A stretch of 64,000 nt of DNA. Origin: Cryptomeria japonica (taxonomy: Eukaryota > Streptophyta > Pinopsida > Cupressales > Cupressaceae). Below the pieces are notes generated by a model, which did no database searches, was not told the DNA's origin, and saw nothing but the letters and a program-made list of their open reading frames with translations. The stretch covers positions 564,198,010 through 564,262,009 of the forward strand of contig NC_081413.1 in assembly GCF_030272615.1 (NCBI RefSeq), given 5' to 3'. Numbering within the stretch: the first letter of the stretch is position 1; each line of letters starts with the position of its first letter. The translations under genes and the position numbers were made by a program. This document shows, piece by piece, positions 11,600 through 22,455 of the stretch.

Positions 11600-12345
11600 C
11601 TACAGTCAAGAAAATAAACTGTGTCAATCCTAGTAGTACTCCCCGTTCATCACAAAGTATTGCTTTCTATCCTAGTAGCATTCCCTGTTCATCACAAAGT
11701 GCTACTCTTTTTAGTACTCCCTATTCATCACAAAGTACTGCTTTCTATCCTAGTAGCATTCCTTGTTCATCACAAAGTGTTGCTTTGATCCTATCTTTTA
11801 GGGCACCTACTTGAGTGTATCCTCTTGAGTAGCTTATCCAATTGACAATGTATGTTCTATCATAGAATTGTCAATTTCAGCCTTATCCAATTGACAACAT
11901 ATGTTCTATTATAGAATTGTCAATTTCTTTGGTACTCCCTATTCATTACAAAGTGCCTCGATCTATCCTATCCTAGGGCCTCTTCTTGAGTGTATCCTCT
12001 TAAGTAGCTTATCCAATTGACAACGTATGTTCTATCACATAATTGTCAATTTCAGCCTTATCCAATTGACAATGTATGTTTTATCACAGAATTGTCATTT
12101 TCTTTGGTACTCCCTGTTCATCACAAAGTGCCTCGATCTATCCTATCCTAGGGCTCTACTTGAGTGTATCCTCTTGAGTAGTTTCCTGATTGGCAACGTA
12201 TGTTCTATCATAGAAATGTCAATCCTAGCCCTATCTGCTCTCCTAGTCTTCCCTAGAGGACCTACTTGAGTGTATCCTCTCAGCAGCTTATCCAATCGAC
12301 AACGTATGTTTATAACAGAACTACCGATTTGGCCTTGAAGACATA
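11600..12345. repeat. Two interleaved repeat families upstream of the 3' LTR of B
   Basis: Between about 11627 and 11780 a unit close to AGTACTCCCTGTTCATCACA recurs about five times. From 11800 to 12330 a unit containing GAGTGTATCCTCTTGAGTAG and CCAATTGACAACGTATGTTC recurs. The second unit contains a hairpin with AATTGACAA / TTGTCAATT arms around a ~19-base loop: arms are perfect at 11840-11876, 11889-11925 and from 12015, and decayed near 12064, 12187 and 12293. No coding capacity is supported. Confidence 0.7.
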
Positions 12346-12926
12346 AATGCACATTCATGACACAAACGTGCCTATCCTACCCAGACGCGCCTGGCACCAA
12401 CACAAACACGCCTTAACATTTTTTCCCCCCACTTGACATTTTTCTAGACCTACCTAGAGCACATTTATTGCACTACTTGGCATGCATTTATGACAACAAT
12501 TAATGCAGCAAAGTACAAGGAGGTTTTGTGGTACTTACCGACTCTCTTGCATCTGTTGGCCTCTAAAATTGGTGAACCTGATCAAATCTGTGCACCAATG
12601 CCATCGCTGCTGACTGCTCTCTGCTATCTCTGCACTCTAATCTCTTGGATGTGTGGATGATAATGAGGATGTGTTCCCTCGTGGTCTATCTTATAGACTA
12701 CCCTAGCCCTAGTCTCCCGAGTCAGTCTTCTTTATCCCGTGACTCTGTCACTCTATCCTATCTGGTCAATCCTTTCTAGCCTTTCTTTCTTATCGAGAGA
12801 TTGTCTGTGATCTTTTCAGACATTTTCATCCAATCTCTCTAGGGGGCATATCATTCCCATCTTGGGGCAACTTTGTATTAGTTCATCTTATCTTCTTTGA
12901 AACAACACGACAAGCTGCATTGCCTC
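12346..12926 (+). other. Non-coding 3' region of element B
   Basis: No gene seen. A few leader-like CAGACGCGCC/ACACAAACACGCC phrases occur at about 12365-12415, echoing the GACGCG array of elements A and E. The rest is pyrimidine-rich sequence leading to the polypurine tract. Confidence 0.4.
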
Positions 12927-12940
12927 AAAGAGGGGCAAAA
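12927..12940 (+). promoter_or_regulatory. Polypurine tract of element B
   Basis: AAAGAGGGGCAAAA lies directly before the TGTAGACACC start of the LTR, the place and composition of the plus-strand primer of a retroelement. It fixes the element's orientation as plus. Confidence 0.8.
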
Positions 12941-13153
12941 TGTAGACACCTAAAATTGTCCCGTCCAATTAAATAAATATCTTTATTTATTTAATTGCCT
13001 TAGCCTAATTCTTCTATTAATTAAATAAATCTTTATTTATTTAATTAATTCATTTATCCTCTTCTAGCCTCTTTGTTGTTGTTAGGCTAGGGTTTTGTGG
13101 TTGAATCTATTTAGTCTTTCAATATTGTTATTATCCACTTTTCACCATATACA
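12941..13153 (+). repeat. Shortened 3' LTR of element B (213 bp)
   Basis: It starts TGTAGACACCTAAAATTGTC and ends CACCATATACA. The first ~125 bp and last ~85 bp align with LTR A, but about 570 bp between TCTTCTAGCC and TCTTTGTTG are missing, including the TATA-like segment. So this LTR carries an internal deletion and no visible promoter. Confidence 0.75.
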
Positions 13154-14215
13154 GTATGGCGTGTTTGAAGGTCTATCTCGTACAAACCTGCAGCCCTATA
13201 TCTACATCTATATGGTGTTTACATGGCTGTGTACTAGAGATTCTTGTTTATTTGAGAGTTAGTCCATGCCCTGGGTTTTTCATAATACCCTGATTCCTAT
13301 AGTCAATGGTGTAGACTACCCTTGGCAATATCAAAACTAGGTTTTCTCTCCACATTTCGCACAACAACATATCCCTTCCATTCCACCATCTACATTCCAT
13401 CCTCTTGCATTTTGGAGACCTCAATTTATTCACTCCCCTACTTTTGTCTATTTGCTCCTATACCATTGAACTTTGGTTGACACATTCTCAAAAAATTTGC
13501 ATTTCATATAGTTGCATTATTCTTATTATCTTCATACTCATTTAGTTGCATTTTGCATTTTCATTTCTCATTTAGATGACATTTTAATTTCGTTGCATCA
13601 TCCATCGCATTACCATTTCATCACTTAGATTGCATGAGCATTTGAGGTTCATTATCCACTTTAGAGGGCATAGTTATTCATTTTATGTAGTGATATTGTT
13701 CAATTAGATTGCATTATCATACTCAACTAGTTGCATGGTTCATTATCATTTCATAAACTTCATAATGGTTATTATTTATTGCATTACATTTAGGTATATT
13801 TTACTTAGTTATAGGCATATCATTTAGGTGCATTAATTTAGAAATATTCCATTAAACACATTGATTTCATTCACTTCATGTATATCCATCATATCATGGG
13901 CATTACACCATATTTACACCACGTATTCATTAGAACATGTAAATATTCTACATCATATGTATGTACGTTTGCATCACATAATCATTAGGTCATACATATA
14001 TCATGAAAAAATCTAAAAAATAATATATAAGTATATACCACCAACGCCTATCATAATCATCCATCATAAACATACATACATGCAAGCATCATGATCATCA
14101 ATCCTGCATCCACAAGCATGTCAGTAACCTCACATATCATATAACACATGCATATACACGCATCCATCTTGCATCACAAATAGGTCAGATCATATCCTTT
14201 ATATGCATAATCATC

Positions 14216-14252
<37 letters not shown>

Positions 14253-14474
14253 ACATCACATAATAAATAATAACATCAAATTCCATGAATGTCCATAATA
14301 AATTCCATGCATACATATGCACCGCCAAAATCGTATCTCATATATATATATAAAATAAATGTGTCAATCAGAGTACAATGATATAAATCTCTAAAGGGTC
14401 AAAATACAATGTCACATGCATTTGAGTGTGCTATCCCACACTCTCTCTATCACCATCCTTGTCTCCAACCCCCT
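13154..14474 (+). other. Spacer of element C with CATTTGCAT-rich and (ATC)n tracts
   Basis: Non-coding. From about 13490 it matches the pol-PMD spacer of B in character (TTTGCATTTCATATAGTTGCA near its start, an (AT)n run near 14341). A (CAT)n microsatellite lies at about 14216-14252. Confidence 0.5.
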
Positions 14475-15717
14475 TGATAAACTTATAAGGTACTGAGAGG
14501 GGGGGGCGGGGGGGCGAATCAGTGCAAGCAAAAACAATATGAATCTGATCACCAACTTAAACAACTTAAAACTTAACAAGCATAAGAGGAATATCACCTT
14601 GTAAGCTAATGCCCAATAAAACAAATTCCATATAACACAAGACATTTATACGTGGAAACCCAAAAGGGAAAAACCATGGTGGGAGTTAATACCCACAAGA
14701 TTCACTATCTGTAGAATATAAATCTTGATCGGTTAGGGTCTTACAAATATGCCCGATTAGGAGCAGACCCTATTAGGAGTTACCCAGTTAAGGGATTTAA
14801 TATGATGAGCCCTGTTGGGAGCTTTGACCTATTAGGATCATACTTGCAAGAGGATTTAAGACTCTGATATAGAGCTACCCTGTTAGGGGATTTACAAATT
14901 AAGGCCTGTTAGGACCTACTCAGTTAGGGGATTTTATTGCTGCAAACTATTAGGAAAACAACAGTCAAAAGATCTTCATGTAACACCTCTGTGTCTAATA
15001 AGATCCGCTTCAAATCCTCAAAACTTCAACAACAGATCAATACAGAGCTTCACTAATCACTGTACAGTCAAATTCACATCCTTCGCTAATGATCTCACAC
15101 TCTTACATACACACACCGACTTGATACCTCATCACACTTTTTATAAACATTTCTTAGTCGGCTACAACCTTGGAACAACTTCCTAGGTTCAATGAATCTA
15201 GACATTATTGAAATACATGCTTTACTTATGTCAACCACCGACATAAGAAATACAAAACAAGACAAAACTATACCGGTTTACCATTCTAGTGACTTTATCA
15301 CTATCAATTGAGTGTTCATCAGAATGCCTGCTCTGTAAATCAAATCTCGCTTGTCTGGTTGAATCTGCTAATGTGGTCATGAACATAGCTCCAAATAAAT
15401 ATCTCCATCATTTCTTTAAAATCGCATCATCCAACTCTTCATGAATTGCCTATACCGGTTGCTGGAATGCAACTCTGTCCCTATTTACTGGTTGAAGTCC
15501 TAATTACCAGTTCTCTATTAAACTGCCATCTATACCAGTTATACCTTACCAGTTGGCTTCCAGGACTTAGATGACTACAAAAACGTTGTTACCATCAATG
15601 ACAACACAAGACTTACTCATCAAACATGAATCTCAATCTCTTCATCACATTCACCAATCAATCCTTTACCGATTGCATATCACGAATAGTCTTTACCGGT
15701 TCAGTCAGCTGCCAACA
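14475..15717 (-). repeat. 3' LTR of element D (1243 bp)
   Basis: Plus-strand ends TGATAAACTTATAAGG and CAGCTGCCAACA. It is highly similar along its length to 21232-22453. A TATA box, TTTATAAAA on the minus strand, lies at about 15138-15147. The stretch 14725-14955 has many copies of a TTAGG-containing motif. Confidence 0.9.
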
Positions 15718-15729
15718 TTCTCCCCCTTT
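15718..15729 (-). promoter_or_regulatory. Polypurine tract of element D
   Basis: On the minus strand AAAGGGGGAGAA ends exactly at the LTR start TGTTGGC. Its position fixes the orientation. Confidence 0.8.
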
Positions 15730-16049
15730 GGCATTGATGGCAACACTTAGGAAAAATTTTGTCAACTAAGTGTCCAAAAACAAAAATTGACTTCATGACA
15801 TAAAACCCCCCTTAGTAATTACATGCTATTACAAAAACTTAAACCATTACAAGACTCATACTACTACTCCCCATTATGAATACAACAAAATTTTGATTGA
15901 CTCTTCAACTATTACTCCCCCTTTGACAACAATGCCAAACAAAGAAGTAAATACATGAAAGATAAATACATGTTACATCAAAATGCATCAAAATTGCAAT
16001 AGCATATATGAATGTCGTTACAATGTAATCTTAGAAAAAGCATCACTAA

Positions 16050-19000
16050 AATGAGACTTTAATTGTTTCAAATCATTATGCCATGTCTCCAAAATAGTTC
16101 TAGTTATCTCCACGTGTCTTTATCTATCCAGCCAGCTCCTCCATGGCATCTATGGTACTCATCTCCAGTGTTGCAAGGATGGCTTCAGTTTCCTTATAAG
16201 CTCTCTGCAAGATTTCCACCTTTGGTATCAATTATGTCTATAATTCCAGCAGTGATATGATCCTCTTAACATGTTCATTTTCATAAGCTTTTAGCTTATG
16301 CTGAAGTTCAACAACCGATCTTCCAAAATTGATAGCAGAGTCATTAAGGGGCTTGAATGACTCACTAAGAACTTCAAGTTATTTCTCAGCTTCCTCCTCC
16401 TTCTTCTTCTTCTGGTTTCAAGTCTTTTCAAATAGTCCTTATTGACAGTCAAGACAACTTTACCTTTATCAATTTCATTCATCAATTGCTCAGTTATTTT
16501 CTTCTTGTAATCCTTCTCAACACTAATATAAGCTGCATCCTCAAATGATTTCATTTTCTCTCCGAAATCAAAAACAAGTTGTCCAAGCTTGTCAATAGGA
16601 GTGGTAAAAATATCAGTATCAATCTCTAGTAGGAGACTTGACAAAATCTCAACAACATTCTTTATTGTTTCTACCTCCTTCTGCTGTTCTTTCATCCTCT
16701 TCTTCTTGGCCTGGGATTGCATGGTAGTTGCAATCTCCATCAACTCAGTTGAGCTCAAATTGTCCATGTCTTGTGGTCCTTTTATGCTTATATTATCATC
16801 ATCATCTTCATCAACAATTTTATTTTTATAATCGAGTGACAAAGGTGTCACTTTAGGCACATTATCCTCTATTTTCTTTTCTTCAGTTTTCTCTTCTACC
16901 TTGTCCTCTTTCTTTTCTTCTATCTTCTTTTCCTCCATCTTCTTCTCTTCATCTTCAGGCTTATCTCCTGTCACTTTCTCTTTCTCTTCACTTTCTTTAT
17001 CCTTTTCAGTTTCCTATACCGGTAGCGACTGTGTATCAACAATTTGAGTTACTATCGGGGGCTCCTCATCCTTCTTTTCTTCTTCATCTTTATTTTCTTC
17101 CTATCCCTATTCTTGTTCATGTTGTTCAGACATTTGAACGTCAACATCCTGTGCATCTAAATTGTTAGTAGCATTAACATCATCATTATTACCGATATCA
17201 TCATCATCAGGGATAATCACAGGTTCATTTTGTGTGTTCACCGGTTGATCATCTACCAGTTGATCACCCATCACAATTTCATTAGGCTCAGAATCAGTTA
17301 TTTTAACACCTTTCGAAAGATCTTCAGCCTTAAACCTTTCTGGTTCATCTTCCTTATCTTCTTCCTCTTTACCTAGAATCAAACCCAATACCTTCTTCAA
17401 AATTTGTTCAGTCTCCTCATGGAATGATTGGGTCTCACTAATTAACATTCTTGTCAACCTTTTCTTTGACCTAAAAGATGACTTTTCCTTAGCAAGAATT
17501 TCATCTATCTCGTCTCTTGTAGCTTTAGGTTGCAGATTCTTAAGAATAAATTCAATAAATTCTTTGTCTTGTCTCATGGCTTCCTACCATCTTGCATTAA
17601 TCTTATTGTATAAAAAATTGGGAATCTACCCTTGCAATTCAATTAGGGCTTTGCTATATTTATTCATCATGTAAACAACTGCATCCTCAATCTGCCTTTG
17701 TTCATCTTCATTAAAAATTTCATAGGGTTTCTTCACACCAGTCAATAAACCATACTCTTTAGTGTTAATTAAATTTTCAAGAGGTGTGAGCTTGGTTACC
17801 GGTTTCTTTCAAGATTTCACAGTTGAAGTACCAACACCCTTAGACCTTTTGCCACTGGTCCTTAGGACTTTCTTTTCTCCTTTGGACTCAGTCTCTTCTC
17901 CATCAACATCTACCAGTTTCTGTGCTTGTTTCTTTTTCCTTTTACCAGTCTTAACCGGTGCAACAGGTGGTTCAACAATCTTACCTTTTCTTTGGAACTA
18001 AATCTTTGATGGTTTCTCCTTCTTTGTTGCTATTGGTTTCTCCTTCTTAACAATTGCTGGTTTTTCTTTCTTTGCATCTTTCTCCTTTCCAACTCTAGTC
18101 TTTACACTGATGGGGGTACTGGTTGGTGCACTTGATGTTCCAACCTATTGAGAAGCATGCTTTGCTCTTGCTTCAGCAATGGCTTCCTTTGTAAATCCTG
18201 CTTGCTTTGCAAATGCTTCAACTTCTTTTCTAACTTTCTTTGCTATTATCGGTTTGTTAAGTTCTGAATGCACTTGAAGGGATTTCTCCTTGTATGTGCC
18301 AAAACGTTCTATTGTTGTATCTACCAGTTGGGCAAGTAAAAGATCAGCATATGCAATCAGAAGATCCTTGTCCACTTCATATCCCATGGGCATAACCCAT
18401 GTAGTTTGGGGCTCAGATGCCTCCATCATACATGTATTTGTATCAACCATAAAGAAAATTGTGTTTTCATACTGGTTGGCAATCTCTGCCGGTATCCTTT
18501 CCCTTGCATGCATTTTCTTTTGAAAGTCCTTAAAATATCCCCATGCAATCTTTCCAAAATCATTACCAATCATTCTTATGCTATTCTTAATTTGCACCAA
18601 TGCTGGAGTGCCATCTATCCATTGGATATCACCAATACCGGGGAAATATTTCTAAAAATAAAAGAATAGACCAATAATTAGTTGTCCAGACTTAAACCTT
18701 AACCTCTTATCCTTCTTGATGGATTTTAGGTTCAGCATCAGTTGACTCCTCAATGCCTTCGACAAGTCATAATCACCATCCTCTTTTATCATCCGACGGG
18801 CAATGTGAATAGAAGCAACATGGATGCTGTTCATCCTGCTAGAGTAATAGATCCGGTAACCGATAACCATTGAGACATATTTCACTATCAGATCATTAAT
18901 ATTATTCATTGTCATTTCTCTTCCATCCCATTTAGATATGGTTAAATTTTCTACATCTTTCTTAAACATGGATCTCAATATTGGAACCTCACCGATGGAA

Positions 19001-19507
19001 TAAAGTTTGGTGACTGAGTGAATAGCTTCCTTAGAAATTTTATGTGGTCGATTGAGCCACATAAACTAGTCATGAATTCTTCTAAGAACATATCTCACAA
19101 GTTCATTATCAAAATCATCAATGGTGTTTAGGGCATGGTGAAACCCTTTCTCGATAAACCTTTTGAATTGTTCCTTCAAAATACAATTCTTATCACACAA
19201 TGCTCTATACTGATAAAAAATAGCAGCAATACCAAGATCCTCCAGTTTGCAATGATAAAATGATTTAACATCTTCAACATGTAAGACGCCATAAGGAACT
19301 CCAGATAGGGATTCGATAGTATCAATTGCCTCAGACTTAAATAGGTGCCTCTTAAATTCAGGATGAGGTCTATTGGTAACATCAACTAGATGTGGGGTGT
19401 CCATTTTCAATGGTTCAAAAAGATAAGCAGATAACAAGATATCTGGATAAATACCTTTTATCGCTTCTGCACTAGGGTTCCAAACATCGACAAAGATTTC
19501 TCATCGA
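16050..19507 (-). pseudogene. ORF2 of element D, ~1,100 residues, unknown function
   Basis: One frame runs from about 19507 (EIFVDVWNPSAEA) to about 16400, interrupted only by nonsense codons: I place ten, nine TAG and one TGA. A frameshift near 16400 moves the coiled-coil tail to another frame. The first ~400 residues look globular, with many hydrophobic/aromatic segments (FYHCKLEDLGIAAIFYQYRA, INDLIVKYVSMVIGYRIYYS). The middle is Lys-rich (KKEKPIATKKEKPSK); the C-terminal half is very acidic and Lys/Glu-rich with coiled-coil character. No retroviral enzyme motif is visible. A distant link to uncharacterised plant-transposon proteins is possible but unproven. About 370 bases separate it from the upstream ORF. 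Confidence 0.6.
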
Positions 19508-19876
19508 TTGTCGATCGCAAATCACACCAGATCACTTCAAATCTCCATCAATGCATTCAAATGTTGCATACACAAGCTCTGCTCTACTTTATTCTCTCTC
19601 CATGTGCTCACAAAAATGCAATGTGACAAATAACATTCAAAAAGTTTCTTTTATTTGTCCATTATCTACCACATTAAATGTCATTACTAGTAAAACCCTA
19701 AAATATCTTCCAACATACTACTGGTTCTCATAACACATCAAATCTATCGGTTTGATCACAAAATCACTTCACAATATCATAATGCATCAAAGTATGTAGA
19801 TTTAACACACCTCATGGTCCTTCAGGGGGTTCTGAAATAGATCTAACATTAAGCTCCCCCTAAGCTTTTAAACAAC

Positions 19877-21169
19877 TTAGTTTGTCGGTGAAGGGTTCTC
19901 CACACTAGGTGAAGAAATAGGATCTTCAAATGGTTTGTCTTCGGTTTTCTCATCATCCTTATTTTTCCAGATTCTGTTCATTTCAGCTCTGGTCTCCTCC
20001 ACATCAACTTTCACCTTCCCTTTTCGGTCAAAAAATTGATTCACTGGTTGGTTCACCTTAGCTCAACAAAACTTTGCAATATGTATTGGTTTATGACAAT
20101 GATAACAAGCCATACCAGATGTTCTACAAGGTCCAGCATTGCCTCTACCAGTCCTTCTTTTGTAGTTCATAGCTACATGACCGTAGTTATGATAGATTGT
20201 GCAAACCACATTCATCCTCTTTTCCATCTCATAAGGGCTAGACCGGTTAGCATAGGGTCTCTACCAATTAGGACTTCTCTGGTCATTAAAGGTTCTTTTC
20301 CAATCACCACTAGACCTCTGACTCATGTGAGGTGTCAGAATATTTGCTCCATACCTGCACTCAACAACTCTATGTCCATGCATGTTGCAAGTGTAACAAT
20401 AACCATTAAAGGTTCTAGGATTATATCCTTGATACGTATTAGGTCTATAGCCATTAGTAAGATCAGATCTGCTTCTACACACATTAGTAGTATGTCCTGG
20501 CTTATGACAATTGAAACAAACAGGCTTATAGGATTTCTTACCAGTGGCTTTTGAATCTTAGGTGCAAGTTTACCTTCATGCATGTTGTTCTTAGTACTGA
20601 AAGACTCACCTTTCTTAGTTGTGTCAACTTTCATTCTCTGAGATTGGATCTGTTCATCAAGTATGGTAGAACTTTTGTTAAACTTTGCAAGCTTCTCATT
20701 AGCATCAACAAGTTCCCATGTAAGGTCTTCATTCCTTTTCATAAGAGTCTCTCTAAGAGAACATTGCCATATCCAGTTCTACCTTTATTTCTTCTTTTTC
20801 TTCTTTCTCCTCATGCCAATGTGCATATAGAGTGCCATTTTCCTGATTCAAATTGAAGATATCATGTTCTTTCTCTTTGATCTTGTCTTTTTTTGCCCTC
20901 CTTGCTTCAAGTTCCCGACTCATCTCGATGGTTAGGGCTTCTAGCTCTCTCCTCAAGTTAGCCTTATCATTATTCAGTTTCTCCACTTCATCAACCATTG
21001 CACCTATGTTTTCTTCATTAGAATAACTGCTCTCAGAAACCTCCAATAGTTTTTCGGTTAACTCTCTTCTCTTAGCAAGTTAATCTTTATACTTGCCTCT
21101 CAATGTTTCTAGGGCTTCCTCAATTTCTGCAAGTTTATTAGACATCTCTCTATAACTCATATCCCCCAT
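19877..21169 (-). pseudogene. Coiled-coil and zinc-knuckle gag-like protein of element D
   Basis: An ATG at 21169 (MGDMSYREMSNKLAEIEEAL), about 50 bases after the PBS, starts a coiled coil rich in Glu, Lys and Leu. Then come up to four CCHC knuckles: CFNCHKPGHTTNVC, CYTCNMHGHRVVEC, and two decayed ones, CTIYHNYGHVAMNY and CYHCHKPIHIAKFC. The acidic tail ends in ENPSPTN and a TAA at 19877. At least two frameshifts separate the parts. No capsid core (UBN2-type) is seen before the knuckles, unlike normal copia gag, so it may be a reduced or reorganised gag that binds RNA. Confidence 0.7.
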
Positions 21170-21218
21170 GTCTGCCTTAGGGATCCTTCCCAAGAAGTTA
21201 ATCCTCAAGGAAGTTTGG

Positions 21219-21230
21219 CTTTGATACCAA
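21219..21230 (-). promoter_or_regulatory. Primer-binding site of element D
   Basis: On the minus strand TTGGTATCAAAGC follows the LTR end by one base. It matches the initiator tRNA-Met 3' end used by most copia and many gypsy elements, with one change from the usual TGGTATCAGAGC. Confidence 0.85.
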
Positions 21231-21231
21231 T

Positions 21232-22453
21232 TGATAAACTTATAAGGCACTGAGGGAGGGGGTGAATCAATGCAAGCAAAAACAATATGAATCTGATCAC
21301 CAACTTAAAACTTAACAAGCATAAGAGGAATATCACTACATAAGCTAATTCCCAATAAAAAAAATTCCACATAACTAAAGAGATTTATATGTGGAAACCC
21401 AAAAGGGAAAAACCATGGTGGGAGTTAATACCCACAAGATTCACTATATGTAGAATGGAAATCTTGATCGGTTAAGATCTTACAAATATGCCCGGTTAGG
21501 AGCAGATCCTGTTAGGAGTCACCGGGTTAAGGGATTTAATATGATGATCCCTATTAGGAGCTTTGACCCGTTAGGATAATACTCGCAAGAGGATTTAAAA
21601 CTCTGATATAGAGCTACCCTGTTAGGGGATTTACAAATTAAGGCCTGTTAGGACCTACCCGGTTAGGGGATTTTACTGCTGCAAACTATTAGGAAAACAA
21701 CAGTCAAAAGATCTTCATGTAACACCTCTGTGTTTGATAAGATCCACTTCAGAACCTCAAAATTGAATAACACATCAATATAAAGCTTCACTAATCACTG
21801 CATAATCAAATTTGCATCCTTTGCTAATGATCTCACACACTTACATACACACACCGACTTGATACCTCATCATACTTTTTATAAACATCTCTTAGTCGGC
21901 TACAACTTTGGAACAATTTCCTAGGTTCAATGAATCTAGACATTCTTGAAATACATGCTTTACTTATGTCGATCACCGAAATAAGATAAAAAATAAGACA
22001 AAACTATATCGGTTTACCGATCTAGTGACTTTATCACTATCGGTTGAGTGTTCATCAAAATGCCTACTCTGTACATCAAATCTTGCTTGTCCAGTTGAAT
22101 CTACCAATGCGGTCATGAACATAGCTCCAAATACCTATCTCCACCATTGCTTTAAAACCACATCATCCAAATCTTCATGAATCACCTATACTAGTTGTCA
22201 GAATGCAACTCTGTCCCTATTTACTAGTTGAAGTCCTAATTACTGATTCTATGTTAAACTACCTTCTGTACCAGTCATACCTTACCAGTTGGCTTCCAAG
22301 ACTTAGATGACTACAAAAACATTGTTTCTATCAATGACAACACAAGAATTAGTCTTCAAACATGAATCTCAATCTCTTCATTACATTCACCAATCAATCC
22401 TTTACCAGTTGTATATCACCAACAATCTTTACCGGTTTAGTCAACTGCCAACA
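21232..22453 (-). repeat. 5' LTR of element D (1222 bp)
   Basis: Direct repeat of 14475-15717, with plus-strand ends TGATAAACTTATAAGG and CAACTGCCAACA. The TATA box on the minus strand is at about 21877-21886, and TTAGG motifs lie at about 21475-21700. It drives transcription leftward into the gag-like ORF. Confidence 0.9.
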
Positions 22454-22455
22454 CC

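Larger units (their letters stand above)
1307..13153 (+). mobile_element. Element B: Tat-like Ty3/gypsy retrotransposon with antisense PMD ORF
   Basis: Partial element reading left to right: gag C-terminus, protease, G-patch, RT, two RNase H domains, integrase, a non-coding spacer, an antisense plant-mobile-domain ORF, a repeat region, polypurine tract and 3' LTR. The second RNase H, long 3' region and extra antisense ORF fit the Tat lineage (which includes Ogre-type elements). Its 5' LTR, leader and most of gag lie beyond the inserted element A, outside the window. Many stops and some frameshifts show it is dead. It probably sits inside element C, whose related 3' half follows it. Confidence 0.8.
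14475..22453 (-). mobile_element. Element D: non-autonomous LTR retrotransposon with zinc-knuckle ORF and unknown ORF2
   Basis: Two direct LTRs of 1243 and 1222 bp enclose 5.5 kb. A tRNA-Met-type primer-binding site beside the right LTR and a polypurine tract beside the left LTR give a minus orientation. Inside are a coiled-coil/zinc-knuckle protein and a ~1,100-residue ORF2 but no protease, integrase, RT or RNase H that I can find. It interrupts element C. The flanks (CCCCT left, CCCTC right) are not a clean duplication. Confidence 0.85.

Noticed and set aside
526-13153. A single retrotransposon with inverted LTRs (526-1306 minus and 12941-13153 plus)
   Set aside because: The PBS lies left of the first LTR, so that LTR belongs to an element running off the left edge; B merely has it inserted in gag.
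14725-14955. Telomere-like (TTAGG)n interstitial repeat
   Set aside because: The motifs are spaced and embedded in unique LTR sequence present in both LTRs, not a tandem array.
16291-16974. Host nuclear protein gene (Lys/Glu-rich ORF)
   Set aside because: It is the C-terminal part of a longer frame enclosed between the LTRs of element D in the element's sense direction.
9725-19507. Genetic-code recoding of TAG because of its excess among stops
   Set aside because: Nuclear plant DNA with CHG methylation explains CAG-to-TAG changes; pol of B also carries TAA and TGA stops and frameshifts, so these are dead genes.
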